Positions 1 through 9,059 of a stretch of DNA of 64,000 bases are shown piece after piece (position 1 is the first letter of the stretch; every line of letters starts with the position of its first letter). The translations under genes were made by a program, and so were the position numbers. The stretch comes from an uncultured Bermanella sp. (GTDB taxonomy: Bacteria > Pseudomonadota > Gammaproteobacteria > Pseudomonadales > Oceanobacteraceae), in NCBI GenBank assembly GCA_913058575.1, contig CAJXRF010000014.1:1-64000 (forward strand). The letters are read 5' to 3'. The notes under the pieces were generated by a model. The model ran no database searches. It was not told where the DNA came from and saw only the letters and a program-made list of their open reading frames with translations.

Positions 1-120
1 CTGTAGAAGCCAAAGCTGCTGAGACTAAGCCTGTAGAAGCCAAAGCTGCTGAGACTAAGCCTGTAGAAGCCAAAGCCGCTGAGACTAAGCCTGTTGAAGC
101 CAAAGCTGCCGAAAGTAAGC
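1..120 (+). repeat. 30-bp tandem repeat, 4 copies visible
   Basis: Four head-to-tail 30-base units at 1-30, 31-60, 61-90 and 91-120. The first two are identical, the third differs by one base and the fourth by several. Each encodes ten residues (KPVEAKAAET-like), and the period is a multiple of three, so copy number can change without breaking the rne frame. The array continues beyond the left edge. The gradient of divergence towards the 3' end suggests recent expansion in the upstream copies. Confidence 0.95.
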
Positions 121-218
121 CTACCAAAATTAAACGCGCACCTAATGACCCAAGGGAAATTAAACGCCGTAAACTTGAAGAAGCAAAACTGGCAGAAAGC
201 CAAGAAAATTCAAACTAA
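1..218 (+). CDS. rne: Ribonuclease E, C-terminal end (partial)
   Basis: Only the last ~72 codons are in the window; the gene enters from the left in frame from base 3 and stops at TAA 216-218. It begins with four 10-residue repeats of the type KPVEAKAAET, then a basic tail containing KRAPNDPREIKRRK. That RAPNDPRE block is the hallmark of the extreme C-terminus of RNase E in Pseudomonas-like bacteria. RNase E is the main mRNA-decay and rRNA-processing endonuclease; its C-terminal half is a disordered scaffold that binds RNA and degradosome partners, so a low-complexity repeat is in keeping. Position next to murB also matches Pseudomonas. The catalytic half is not visible, so the call rests on the tail motif and synteny. 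Confidence 0.75.
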   Translation, partial: VEAKAAETKPVEAKAAETKPVEAKAAETKPVEAKAAESKPTKIKRAPNDPREIKRRKLEEAKLAESQENSN

Positions 219-260
219 GTGGAAGCTGGCTTTAATTAGCCACTACGCTTAGCCAGAATG

Positions 261-289
261 AAAAAAGGGATGCATCGCATCCCTTTTTT
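261..289. terminator. Bidirectional rho-independent terminator between rne and murB
   Basis: A perfect 13-bp stem, AAAAAAGGGATGC with GCATCCCTTTTTT, closes a 3-base ATC loop. The A-run and T-run flanks let it work on both strands, as expected between the convergent rne (+) and murB (-). Confidence 0.9.
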
Positions 290-311
290 ATTATTTAAAT
301 TAAGCCCCACC

Positions 312-1337
312 TTAAAAAAACATTCTTGGCTCCTGCTCTAACTGCACCTCGTAAGCCTTTTGTACTGAGTTTTTAATCATGCTCGCTGCCGCCAAAACAT
401 CTTCGGAACTGCCGCCATTATTTATTAACACCAATGCTTGTAAGGCATGAATCTGAACCAAACCAAAGGATTGCCCTTTCATGCCTAAATTATCAATCAG
501 CCAGCCGGCCGGTAACTTTACACCACTATTTTGAGGGTAATTAGGCATTCCCGGAAAACGTTTAATTAACTCCTGAAACTGTTCAGTACTGACAACCGGA
601 TTCTTGAAAAATGAACCCGCATTAGGCATATCAACTGGGTCTGGCAGCTTACTTTTTCTAACCTGAACCACCCAATTAGATAACTCAATTGGAGTTGGCA
701 AACCTTTTTCTTTTGCCATTTTATCAAGCGGTGCGTAGCCCACTTGTACGCAAGGCTTTTTGGACAGTGAAAACTCCACCTCTGTAATCAACACTTTACC
801 GTCTAATTCCTGCTTGAAGCAACTCTCCCTATAAGCAAACCCACAAGACTCTCCTACCATCATAAATGGCTCACCATCAGACAATCGAATCCCATGAACT
901 GCACTTATAAAATCTTTAACCTCCACGCCATAAGCCCCAATGTTCTGCACTGGAGCAGCGCCTACCGTTCCAGGAATATAAGACAGGTTCTCAAGGCCGA
1001 ACCAACCCCTAGACAAACAAAACAACACAAACTCATGCCAGTTATAACCAGCCCCCACCTTAACTGTTACGTCAGCAGTAGTTTCATTGACCACCTGCAA
1101 TGCAGTATTTGAATAGTTAAGCACTAGCCCCTTAACATGGCTTGCCATGACAATATTGCTGCCTCCTCCTAACACCTTTACTAAAAGCTGATTAGCCACA
1201 GCAAAAGCCAGACAATCCCTCACCTCATCAACCGATGAAGCTTGAGCAAAAAATTCAGCCTCAGCATCAATGCCTAGAGTATTAAGATTTAATAGTGAAT
1301 ATGACGATTCTATTTTCAAAACTACTGCCTTTTCCAA
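312..1337 (-). CDS. murB: UDP-N-acetylenolpyruvoylglucosamine reductase MurB
   Basis: Cytoplasmic flavoenzyme that reduces UDP-GlcNAc-enolpyruvate to UDP-MurNAc with NADPH, the second committed step of peptidoglycan precursor synthesis. The 341-residue length suits type I MurB. Visible motifs are the FAD-binding GGGSNIV (58-63), the IPGTVGAAPVQNIGAYG block (121-137), YRESCFK with the active-site Arg170, NAGSFFKNP with the proton-donating Ser242, and the C-terminal LEQEPR with the catalytic Glu. The start is TTG at 1337, preceded by AGGA about five bases upstream on the minus strand; no ATG in this frame would keep the N-terminal FAD domain. It is transcribed towards rne and apart from the lpxK operon because a plus-strand gene lies between. 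Confidence 0.95.
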   Translation of the reverse strand: MEKAVVLKIESSYSLLNLNTLGIDAEAEFFAQASSVDEVRDCLAFAVANQLLVKVLGGGSNIVMASHVKGLVLNYSNTALQVVNETTADVTVKVGAGYNWHEFVLFCLSRGWFGLENLSYIPGTVGAAPVQNIGAYGVEVKDFISAVHGIRLSDGEPFMMVGESCGFAYRESCFKQELDGKVLITEVEFSLSKKPCVQVGYAPLDKMAKEKGLPTPIELSNWVVQVRKSKLPDPVDMPNAGSFFKNPVVSTEQFQELIKRFPGMPNYPQNSGVKLPAGWLIDNLGMKGQSFGLVQIHALQALVLINNGGSSEDVLAAASMIKNSVQKAYEVQLEQEPRMFF

Positions 1338-1498
1338 TATTTCCTATAAACCACAATTAATCATTCAAATCAATTCACGGCTAATGATTGCCGTAAAAAG
1401 CCTATTTTTAGCACTTCAAACGCCTATTTAGACATAAAACAAAGTTGGCAAATTATATGCTTACATAACAACCATTGAACTCAATTAGACAAGCCAAC

Positions 1499-2221
1499 AT
1501 GAATAGCCGACCCAAACTGGTTAAAAATGAAAGCGCCGTACAAAAGCAACTTTCCCAAAAAAAGGAAAATAAAAGCAATGCACGTTTTTTAATGGGCCTT
1601 AATAACCGTGTCGCGATACTCGATAAAAGAATCGATCAACTAGAGGCAATTCTCCATCACACTCTCAAACACCACATTGGCTATAAAGAATTAGCCATTA
1701 CATTTGTATTGGCACTGCTTGTTTTTACGAGCGTCATACTAGCAATAAGGGAGTTTCTACCCAATGAAACCTCTATGCACAACCCTTCCACTCAATCTAC
1801 AAGCACCCATCAACTACCGAATTTAAACACTAACACCCATAAAGCAAACCAAAAGAAACGACTCTACTCCTGGCCACTTGAAAAACAAGATATCACAAAA
1901 GGACTTCAATACAGCCAACACAAACACGGTGTTCAAATATCAGCCCAACTAGGAGACCCCGTTATTGCCATCGCTAAAGGGAGAGTTATTTATAGTGGAA
2001 ATGCCATAAACAGTTACGGCAATTTAATTTTAGTCCAACATGAAAATGACATTATCAGCGTCTATGGAAACAACTACACAAACTATGCAAACGAAGGAGA
2101 TAGCGTAGTCAAAGGGCAGCTGATCGCCGCTGTAGGGGAAAGCAACAGCAATTCGGCAAAACTCTACTTTGAAGTCCGCTACAAAGGTAAGCCTGAGGAT
2201 CCTTTTCTTTATTTCCCTTAA
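1499..2221 (+). CDS. Membrane-anchored degenerate LytM/M23 protein (NlpD/EnvC-like)
   Basis: A 240-residue protein with a basic cytoplasmic N-terminus, a helical segment (36-57), one transmembrane helix (about 64-83), a Ser/Thr/Asn-rich linker (88-120) and a C-terminal LytM domain (about 140-238). The domain ends in YFEVRYKGKPEDPFLYFP, close to the NlpD/EnvC ending. The M23 zinc ligands are lost: the H-x-G-x-D motif reads HGVQ (143-146) and the HxH pair reads KLY (221-223). By analogy with NlpD and EnvC it is probably a non-catalytic activator of cell-wall amidases or a peptidoglycan-binding protein. ATG 1499 is chosen; a TTG at 1475 in the same frame is possible. No strong ribosome site is seen. 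It runs opposite to its neighbours. Confidence 0.75.
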   Translation: MNSRPKLVKNESAVQKQLSQKKENKSNARFLMGLNNRVAILDKRIDQLEAILHHTLKHHIGYKELAITFVLALLVFTSVILAIREFLPNETSMHNPSTQSTSTHQLPNLNTNTHKANQKKRLYSWPLEKQDITKGLQYSQHKHGVQISAQLGDPVIAIAKGRVIYSGNAINSYGNLILVQHENDIISVYGNNYTNYANEGDSVVKGQLIAAVGESNSNSAKLYFEVRYKGKPEDPFLYFP

Positions 2222-2224
2222 ACG

Positions 2225-2410
2225 TTACTTGGCCAACTTCTCTTCAGTCGTCAAAGCTCGTGCCTTATCTGCCATCATGACAGGTATCTCATCTTCCACC
2301 TGAAACGCTAGCCCGTCAGGCTTACACACCAACTCAGACTTTTCTTTATCCCATTTTAATGTCCCTTTACATACAGGACAAACCAACAATGAAAGTAACT
2401 TCTTATCCAT
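2225..2410 (-). CDS. Trm112 family zinc-ribbon protein (YcaR-like)
   Basis: A 61-residue protein starting MDKKLLSLLVCPVCKGTL, the standard Trm112/YcaR signature with a CPxCKG knuckle. In eukaryotes and archaea Trm112 stabilises methyltransferases; the bacterial partner is unsettled. Its ATG follows the lpxK stop by one base, so the two are translationally coupled. In enterics and pseudomonads this gene normally precedes kdsB, which is absent here. The stop lies three bases from the stop of the convergent LytM gene. Confidence 0.88.
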   Translation of the reverse strand: MDKKLLSLLVCPVCKGTLKWDKEKSELVCKPDGLAFQVEDEIPVMMADKARALTTEEKLAK

Positions 2411-2411
2411 T

Positions 2412-3386
2412 TTAGCGCTCCAAACAATTTTCTAATTTATTCATAAACTCATCTAAAAACTCATCAGACAAACCCGCTTGTATTTTTAGGTACCACATAT
2501 TTTCTCGGGAAAATGACTGTATTTTAACCGCATCCTTTTGCGTCATTAGGATTTGCCCTGTAGTTTCGGAAAAATCAGACGCCTGATACGCATAGTGATC
2601 AGGGAAAGCCTTAAGCGGCCTAATTATGCCAATTTTTTCTAACGATTTTGAGAACTTAAGAGGATTACCAATACCTGCAATTGCCAGAGCATCTTTCTCT
2701 ATGTTCAATTCATTTATAGGGACATGAACACCCGTCTTCACATTCACCCAACTAACAGGTGAAAACTCAAAATTGTTCCCACCACCTTCAACACCACTTA
2801 AAGCCACCATGTCCACTTCGTTCAACCTCCCTCTGGGCTCCCTTAATGGCCCCACGGGCAGTAACTGTGCATTGCCAAGCATTCTAGCTCCATCAAGCAC
2901 ACAAACTTCTAAATCTCTAGGTAAATCATAATGCTGCATACCATCATCACTTAAGACAACATCAACCCCTAATTGCATAATTCTCTCTAAAGCTTGTTTT
3001 CTTTTTGGGTCAATCACAACCGGAACGTTTAGCGAGTGAGCCAACATGTAGGGCTCATCACCCACCAGTTCGCACTTGTCGTTTAAGGAAATTAAATGAG
3101 GGAAGCTTTGAATGCTTGCACCATAGCCACGGCTAATAATGCCCGGCCTAAAACCTTTATCTTTAAGGTGCTCAACCAACGCTTGGACAAGAGGTGTTTT
3201 GCCAGTCCCTCCTACAGTGATATTCCCAACTACCACCACAGGCACTTGGGTTTCAATTTTTTGAGCTTTTAGGAAACGTGTACGTTTTTGCCTAGCGACA
3301 CAATAAAATAAACAGCTAATAGGAAACAATATCCAAGTCCATTGGAAGCGCCCGTACCAAGAGAGCATAAATAAACGCTCTAACAC
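2412..3386 (-). CDS. lpxK: Tetraacyldisaccharide 4'-kinase LpxK
   Basis: Membrane-associated kinase that phosphorylates the 4' position of the lipid A disaccharide to give lipid IVA. The 324-residue protein has an N-terminal hydrophobic membrane-contact helix (about 14-30), the atypical Walker A GNITVGGTGKTP (54-65), the SDDGMQH block and the PVGPLREPRGRLNEVD stretch typical of LpxK. The start is GTG 3386 (AAGGGT just upstream); ATG 3368 would remove part of the conserved N-terminus. It sits downstream of msbA, so the kinase making lipid A and the flippase moving it are co-transcribed. Confidence 0.95.
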   Translation of the reverse strand: MLERLFMLSWYGRFQWTWILFPISCLFYCVARQKRTRFLKAQKIETQVPVVVVGNITVGGTGKTPLVQALVEHLKDKGFRPGIISRGYGASIQSFPHLISLNDKCELVGDEPYMLAHSLNVPVVIDPKRKQALERIMQLGVDVVLSDDGMQHYDLPRDLEVCVLDGARMLGNAQLLPVGPLREPRGRLNEVDMVALSGVEGGGNNFEFSPVSWVNVKTGVHVPINELNIEKDALAIAGIGNPLKFSKSLEKIGIIRPLKAFPDHYAYQASDFSETTGQILMTQKDAVKIQSFSRENMWYLKIQAGLSDEFLDEFMNKLENCLER

Positions 3387-3434
3387 ACCCTTGCCCCCAT
3401 GCTATTTATCCCAAAAGAAACGCAATAATTATCG

Positions 3435-5177
3435 CTAAACACTGAACTGCATATCATAAAGGTTCTTATATGCACCATTTTTATTTAGAAGCTCAACATG
3501 ATTGCCTTGCTCAACGATTTCACCATCATTTAACACCACTATAGTGTCCGCTTTCTCAATAGTACTTAATCGATGGGCTACTACGATACTGGTTCGATTT
3601 TTCATTAACACTTCAAGTGCCTGCTGAATAAAGCGTTCAGATTCGGTATCAAGAGCGCTGGTTGCTTCGTCTAAGATTAGAATTGGAGCATCTTTTAAAA
3701 TAGCACGAGCAATGGCCAACCTTTGTCGCTGACCACCTGACAGCATGACACCGTCATCACCAATAAGGGTCTCCATTCCTTGCGGCATTTGCTCAATAAA
3801 TTCCAAAGCGTGGGCCGCTTTTGCAGCTTCGTACACTTGCTCTTTGGATTTTTCAGCTAAAGCACCATAGGCAATATTATTATAAACTGTGTCATTAAAC
3901 AGAGTGACACCCTGACTCACTAATGCCACTTGGCGGCGCAAATTATCCAAATCGTAGCCTCTGATATCAGTACCATCCAATAAAACCACACCCTCTTGAT
4001 AATCATAGAAACGTGAAAGCAAACCAATAATGGTGGATTTACCGCTTCCAGACTTGCCCACTAAAGCAATATTTTTACCGGGTTCAATAGATAAATTAAG
4101 ATTCTTTAATACCCATTCTTCACTGCCGGAGTATTTGAAATTTAATTGCTTAATTTGTAAATCACCCTCAACTCGAGCAACCGATTTAGTACCTTGATTC
4201 ATTTCTTTAGGGTAATCCACCACCTTAAAAATGCTTCTTGCCGCCACCACACCTTGCTGTATTAATGCATTAATACCTGCAAGCGTGCGCATTGGCTTTG
4301 CTAACGTACTGGCCGCTGTCATGAAAGCCATAAGCTCACCAAAATCCATACTGCCACTCACCCTTGGATCAAGCGCCACCCACACCAAGGCAGCGATAGC
4401 CGTGGCCACTATCAATTGCATAACAGGAACACTTATGGATTTTACACGGGCAAACTTGATGGTTTGAGTTTTATTGGCCGAGCTTGCGTCATTAAAACGA
4501 CTTATCTCATAGTCATGACCCGAGAACATCTTAACCTCTTTATAAGCGTTAATTGCCTCTCCGGCCACTTGTGTCACGCGACCCATGGTTCCCTGAACAT
4601 TTTTACTGTATTTTTTAAAATACCCATTGGCCTTACTAACAACCAAACCAATGAAGGGCGCTGCAGCAAAGAAAATAAGCGTAAGCTTCCAGTTCATATA
4701 AAACATATAAACCAGTAGAAATATGACCGTTAGACCCTCTCTCACTAAGCTGGTCACTGCACTGGTAATAGATCCGTAAACCTGCTCAGAATCGAAAGTG
4801 ATTTTAGATATAATGTGTCCTTTGGCATTTTGATCAAAATACTCATTGGGCAGCAAAAGATAGCGATTAAACAGGTCGGTGCGTAATTTATGTACAACTC
4901 CCCGACCAACACAAGCTAAAAAATAATCCCCTAAAAAACTCCCCAATCCTCTTAAAGCAAAGATGCCTAAAATAATACCAACCAGCAGCATTCTGGTATC
5001 AAAAGTTGGATTTTCATAGGCTTCCTCAATTAAATCCATCAAATGCGCCAACATAGGCGCCGTAGATGCGTAAAGAGCAAAACCCAACATCGCTATTAGG
5101 TACATGCCTTTTTGCTGGAATGCATAAGTGAGAAGGCGCTTATAAAGCGCCCAGTCGGAAGTTTCTGGTGTATTCAT
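3435..5177 (-). CDS. msbA: Lipid A export ABC transporter MsbA
   Basis: Inner-membrane homodimeric flippase moving lipid A-core from the inner to the outer leaflet. The 580-residue half-transporter has a six-helix type IV exporter domain (about 1-330) and an ATPase domain with Walker A GKSGSGKST (about 371-379), signature LSGGQRQRL (about 480), Walker B ILILDEATSALD (about 499) and the switch His in AHRLST. Its ATG lies three bases after the exbD stop and 48 bases before lpxK, so it belongs to the comEC-to-trm112 operon. Function is assigned by family resemblance and the lpxK neighbour. Confidence 0.93.
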   Translation of the reverse strand: MNTPETSDWALYKRLLTYAFQQKGMYLIAMLGFALYASTAPMLAHLMDLIEEAYENPTFDTRMLLVGIILGIFALRGLGSFLGDYFLACVGRGVVHKLRTDLFNRYLLLPNEYFDQNAKGHIISKITFDSEQVYGSITSAVTSLVREGLTVIFLLVYMFYMNWKLTLIFFAAAPFIGLVVSKANGYFKKYSKNVQGTMGRVTQVAGEAINAYKEVKMFSGHDYEISRFNDASSANKTQTIKFARVKSISVPVMQLIVATAIAALVWVALDPRVSGSMDFGELMAFMTAASTLAKPMRTLAGINALIQQGVVAARSIFKVVDYPKEMNQGTKSVARVEGDLQIKQLNFKYSGSEEWVLKNLNLSIEPGKNIALVGKSGSGKSTIIGLLSRFYDYQEGVVLLDGTDIRGYDLDNLRRQVALVSQGVTLFNDTVYNNIAYGALAEKSKEQVYEAAKAAHALEFIEQMPQGMETLIGDDGVMLSGGQRQRLAIARAILKDAPILILDEATSALDTESERFIQQALEVLMKNRTSIVVAHRLSTIEKADTIVVLNDGEIVEQGNHVELLNKNGAYKNLYDMQFSV

Positions 5178-5180
5178 TAT

Positions 5181-5594
5181 TTATTTAGCTTGTTTGCTGG
5201 TAATACTCAATCGAGAAAAACCCAATTGACCGGCGGCATCCATGGCTCTAACCACAGATTCATGAGGGGTTAAAGCATCGGCCGTAATAACAAAAGGCAA
5301 CGCCCTATCCCCTTGAGATACTTTTTCTATTGCCTGCTTCAGTGTTAACAATTTAGCACTAATCAGACGTTGACCATTCACACTGTATTGCCCATCTTTA
5401 TCGATAATCACCTCAACAAGTTTATCAGGCGCATCTACCACCTCCCCTTGGGCTTCTGGTAGCTGTATTGCCAAATGGTTTTCCTTGGTAAATGTCGTGG
5501 TTACCATGAAAAAAATTAACAACAAAAATACGATATCGATTAAAGGCGTTAAATTTAAATTAAGCTCTTCTTTGTGTTGGCGTTTAAATTTCAC
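5181..5594 (-). CDS. exbD: ExbD/TolR-type biopolymer transport protein
   Basis: A 137-residue protein with a short cytoplasmic tail, one transmembrane helix (about 16-36) carrying the conserved proton-handling Asp20 in LTPLIDIVF, and a periplasmic domain. With ExbB it forms a proton channel that energises TonB or a TonB/TolA-like partner. No tonB, tolA or pal is adjacent; the position between exbB and msbA recalls the lpxK-linked ExbBD pair of Pseudomonas. ExbD type is preferred over TolR because of this context, though sequence alone does not separate them strictly. Confidence 0.9.
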   Translation of the reverse strand: MKFKRQHKEELNLNLTPLIDIVFLLLIFFMVTTTFTKENHLAIQLPEAQGEVVDAPDKLVEVIIDKDGQYSVNGQRLISAKLLTLKQAIEKVSQGDRALPFVITADALTPHESVVRAMDAAGQLGFSRLSITSKQAK

Positions 5595-5596
5595 GG

Positions 5597-6229
5597 TTAA
5601 TTCCCCTCTGGGGTCTCAGCCACTTCACGGTCACCGTGCAATACATCCACCAATTTCACCGCTTCCTGCTCCATAAAAACAACTATTTCTTCAATACGGC
5701 GCTGAAAAATCCTATAAAAAATCAATGTAGGGATAGCCACCAACATACCGGCGGCTGTTGTCACTAACGCTTCAGAAATGCCACCGGCCAACACGCCGGC
5801 GTTACCCGTACCCTGTGCCATGATTTCATTGAACACAGAGATCATGCCAAACACGGTACCCAATAAACCCATTAAAGGTGAGACTGCCGATATAGTGCCC
5901 AGAGTATTAAGGAAGCGCTCCATTTCATGGATAGAAATAGAAGCTGCCTGCTCAATAGCCTCCTTAGTAATATCACGCCCATGCTTAGAATTCGTTAGAC
6001 CCGCCGCTAAGATAGCCCCTAAATGGCTATCTTGCTTTAGTTGCTTTAAACGCGCGCCATCTAATTCGTTATTTTTAATCCATACCCATACTTGGGCTAA
6101 AAGGTGTTTAGGAGCCACTTTCTCAGTCTGCAATGTCCAAAAACGCTCAATACAGATCGCCACTGCCAAAACAGAAGCCAAAATTAGCGGGATCATCATC
6201 CAACCGCCAGCAAATACCAATTCTTTCAC
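5597..6229 (-). CDS. exbB: ExbB/TolQ-type MotA-family proton channel protein
   Basis: A 210-residue inner-membrane protein with three transmembrane helices (about 8-28, 110-135, 145-170) and a large cytoplasmic loop. The N-terminus (GGWMMIPLILASVLAVAICI) and the LGTVFGMI and GISEALVTTAAGMLVAIP blocks are standard for ExbB/TolQ/MotA. The start is GTG 6229 with AGGAG six bases upstream. It overlaps neither neighbour but is two bases from exbD and 24 bases after the comEC stop, so it is in the same operon. Confidence 0.9.
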   Translation of the reverse strand: MKELVFAGGWMMIPLILASVLAVAICIERFWTLQTEKVAPKHLLAQVWVWIKNNELDGARLKQLKQDSHLGAILAAGLTNSKHGRDITKEAIEQAASISIHEMERFLNTLGTISAVSPLMGLLGTVFGMISVFNEIMAQGTGNAGVLAGGISEALVTTAAGMLVAIPTLIFYRIFQRRIEEIVVFMEQEAVKLVDVLHGDREVAETPEGN

Positions 6230-6253
6230 CTACATCTCCTAACGATTATGTGC

Positions 6254-8392
6254 TTACTTAAAAATAGGGCGGTATGTTGAAACACTTATGCTCTCTTGTC
6301 TAGGATCAAAATCAACTTGTATCGCTCCATGTGAAGCAGTTGAATAAACTTCTATGGACTGACTGCTCAAGCGTTGAACAATTTCAGAGTGTGGGTGGCC
6401 ATAATGGTTCAAATTCCCAGCAGAGATAATCGCAATATTGGGGCTCACTGCATTCAAGAATGTTAGGGTTGATGATGTCTTACTTCCATGGTGTGGCACC
6501 AACAACACATCCGCTTTTAGAGGGACGCCCTGCCTCACTAAAGCAAGCTCAGCTGCCTTTTCTACATCACCCGTCATAAGTACTCTACGGCCCCTTAAAT
6601 CGGTTACTCTTAATAAGCATGAGCCATTATTGCCTGCTTGATACTCTTCTGCTTTAAAACGCTCAAATTTAACGTCGTCCCACACCCAACCAAAAGCATG
6701 ACATGAGTGTTGCTCCACCAAGGACATACTCATATCAGCAAGAAGTGCCTTGCCTCCTGAATGATCAATATCAGCATGGGTGATGTGCAGTATGTCTAGG
6801 TATTTAATGTCACGAAACTTCAAATGAGGTGAAATTACATAGTCAACCATGGCCATGCCATTCATAAAGCGCGTGCCCGTATCCACCAGTACATTAAAGT
6901 TTTCTGTCTCTATCAGTGCCGCACTTCCCTGCCCTACATCCAACACTGTTAATATAAACCCGCCCTTTTCAGGACGCTGTATTGGAAAAGCGAGGGCAAC
7001 CAACAGTAAAGGTGTGGCTACCACTCGAAACTTTAGCGCCTTAGGAAAAATAAAAAGTAGCAAAGCAAAAAGGAATAATATTTTATTATTCTCATGTATA
7101 GCTGGCGCCCAAGTGACTACATTCTCAACACTTACAAGCCCTTCCAACAACCAACCAAGGCAAAACTCAACAACCACTAAGAGGTTTTCAAACCCAAGTA
7201 GGGCCCATCCAAGACCCAATACAGCGGCAGGCAAAACCAAAAAGGAAATGAGCGGAATGAAAATTAAATTTAGCAGAAAACCAACCGGCGCTAAGCCTAT
7301 GCCAGCGATTAACAAAATGAAGCCCCCTGCATAAAAAGCAATTTGCTGCGCTGTCAAAAGCTGGGCAAACCTACTACTTCCTACCCCCATTCCAAAAATT
7401 AATGCAGCTACAATCACAAATGACAGCCAACTCCCCACTTCCATAAATGCCAAGGGCTTAATAAAGATAATGGATAAAAGGGCTAAGAATAAGTATTGGG
7501 ATATGTGCCTATTTTTTACCCTTAAAAGCATTAACAATACAAATAGAAGCATAATACAGGCGCGTATAACGGGAATATTAAAGCCTGATAAATAGGCATA
7601 AAATACCGCTGCAAAATACCCAGCCATAACACTCAAGGTAGGCCCAAACACCCAATGCCTTAATAGAAGAACTCTTTGCGCCCAAGCAAATAACAATGTC
7701 ACCACTAAAGCCAGCATACCCACATGTAGCCCAGATATAACAAACAGATGCCCTAAGCCAGAACCATTAATTATTCGCTTAAATTTAGCAGGCAATGTTT
7801 TTTTATCCCCGAGCAAAAGGGCCCTTAAAATAGGATAGTGAGATTCTGACAGTGTTATATTTATTTGTTTTGCTAACGAATAAGCATCGCGAGTTAACTT
7901 ATGATTATAGGGCTGTTTAATATCCACTGAGCCATAAGCCATATAACCTTTAGCAAGCATCCACCGCCTATAATCAAAGCCCACTGGATTATAAAATGAA
8001 GAGAAGGGTTTCAATTTAAGAGCAAGAGACCAATGATCTCCACGCTCAATATTCCAGGGGCACTGATAACAACTTATTTTTAATTTTTCAAAAGGTCGTT
8101 GAGAGTAGAAATCGAACTCGAGTCGACCTTTTTGTTTTGAAACCCGACCCACTTCACCTGTTAACTGCCAATTTTGCCGCCCCTGCTCCAAAGTTAGAGC
8201 ACTATTCTCCACAGCACTCCAATGCCACCCCACCCAAATGGCGCCTAATAAAAAGGCATAGGTTAAACTTAATAACTTATTATTATAGAAAGCGAAAAAC
8301 AAAATTAAAAAAGGCGAAACTAGAAGGGTAAATAATGGCCAAAAACTAGACAGCAATACAGAGAAACTGAAAACCAATAGTGCACTTTTCAT
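6254..8392 (-). CDS. comEC: DNA internalisation protein ComEC/Rec2
   Basis: Polytopic inner-membrane channel that carries single-stranded DNA into the cytoplasm during natural transformation. The roughly 712-residue protein has an N-terminal soluble domain, a multi-helix competence domain with GLGHLFVISGLHVGMLALV, and a C-terminal metallo-beta-lactamase-like domain with DVGQGSAAL (about 482), HITHADIDHSGG (about 538) and PHHGSKTSS (about 634). ATG 8392 is chosen because AGGA sits ten bases upstream; the longer TTG 8401 start has no proper spacing. It is the first gene of the operon ending in trm112. An intact copy suggests the organism may be transformable. Confidence 0.93.
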   Translation of the reverse strand: MKSALLVFSFSVLLSSFWPLFTLLVSPFLILFFAFYNNKLLSLTYAFLLGAIWVGWHWSAVENSALTLEQGRQNWQLTGEVGRVSKQKGRLEFDFYSQRPFEKLKISCYQCPWNIERGDHWSLALKLKPFSSFYNPVGFDYRRWMLAKGYMAYGSVDIKQPYNHKLTRDAYSLAKQINITLSESHYPILRALLLGDKKTLPAKFKRIINGSGLGHLFVISGLHVGMLALVVTLLFAWAQRVLLLRHWVFGPTLSVMAGYFAAVFYAYLSGFNIPVIRACIMLLFVLLMLLRVKNRHISQYLFLALLSIIFIKPLAFMEVGSWLSFVIVAALIFGMGVGSSRFAQLLTAQQIAFYAGGFILLIAGIGLAPVGFLLNLIFIPLISFLVLPAAVLGLGWALLGFENLLVVVEFCLGWLLEGLVSVENVVTWAPAIHENNKILFLFALLLFIFPKALKFRVVATPLLLVALAFPIQRPEKGGFILTVLDVGQGSAALIETENFNVLVDTGTRFMNGMAMVDYVISPHLKFRDIKYLDILHITHADIDHSGGKALLADMSMSLVEQHSCHAFGWVWDDVKFERFKAEEYQAGNNGSCLLRVTDLRGRRVLMTGDVEKAAELALVRQGVPLKADVLLVPHHGSKTSSTLTFLNAVSPNIAIISAGNLNHYGHPHSEIVQRLSSQSIEVYSTASHGAIQVDFDPRQESISVSTYRPIFK

Positions 8393-8543
8393 CGCTAGCA
8401 AGTCCTATGCAATCCGTGCATAATTAACGCCTTGATTGCCTGCAATTTTTTAAAAGAGTCACTTTAGATTCCCTAAATAGCGCTCTACAGCAGTAATAAC
8501 TAATCAATCGCATCAACGAACAATATCAGCATCTGAGAGCCGT

Positions 8544-9059
8544 ATGCCCAAAAAAGCATTAAAAAAACTTTTCCCTAACCCTCAGACTATTCAACAACAC
8601 CCCTCTTTGCAATTTTTAGGGACCATGCTCCATGAACCTAACCTATGGCATTTGAACCGTCGTTCAGTTTCGAGAGCGTTTTTAGTCGGTATTTTCTTTG
8701 CGTTTATGCCCATGCCATTCCAAATGGTTGCAGCAGCAGCGGTAGGTGTTTTCGTACATTCCAACCTTCCCATTTCAGTGGGTTTAGTTTGGATTAGTAA
8801 CCCTCTCACCATTCCGCCCATTTTCTACTTTACCTATAAAGTCGGGGCTTCTGTGCTCGGCATTCCAGAAAGGCCTTTTGAAATTGAGCTATCGGTAGAT
8901 TGGGCACTAACAGAGTTGGGCGCTATTTGGGAACCGTTAATTCTTGGCTCACTTTTATGTGCAGTAATCTTTTCATCGATTGGCTACGTGGGAATACGCT
9001 TATTCTGGCGATTTAACGTACTGAGAAGCTGGAGAAAACGCCAACAAAAGCGCCTTTAA
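8544..9059 (+). CDS. DUF2062 family inner-membrane protein
   Basis: A 171-residue protein with two to three hydrophobic helices. The conserved DUF2062 core is readable: HEPNLWHLNRRSVSRAFLVG, FMPMPFQMVAAA, and WISNPLTIPPIFYFTYKVG. The function is unknown; it lies beside comEC and lolCD in Pseudomonas-like genomes. It is divergent from comEC and convergent with lolD. The C-terminus is basic and presumably cytoplasmic. Confidence 0.85.
   Translation: MPKKALKKLFPNPQTIQQHPSLQFLGTMLHEPNLWHLNRRSVSRAFLVGIFFAFMPMPFQMVAAAAVGVFVHSNLPISVGLVWISNPLTIPPIFYFTYKVGASVLGIPERPFEIELSVDWALTELGAIWEPLILGSLLCAVIFSSIGYVGIRLFWRFNVLRSWRKRQQKRL

Noticed and set aside
5778-6242. 154-codon open frame on the plus strand
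   Set aside because: Lies antisense to exbB, whose protein is clearly conserved; the plus-strand translation has no recognisable features.
6849-7334. 161-codon open frame on the plus strand
   Set aside because: Antisense to comEC; composition is typical of a shadow frame.
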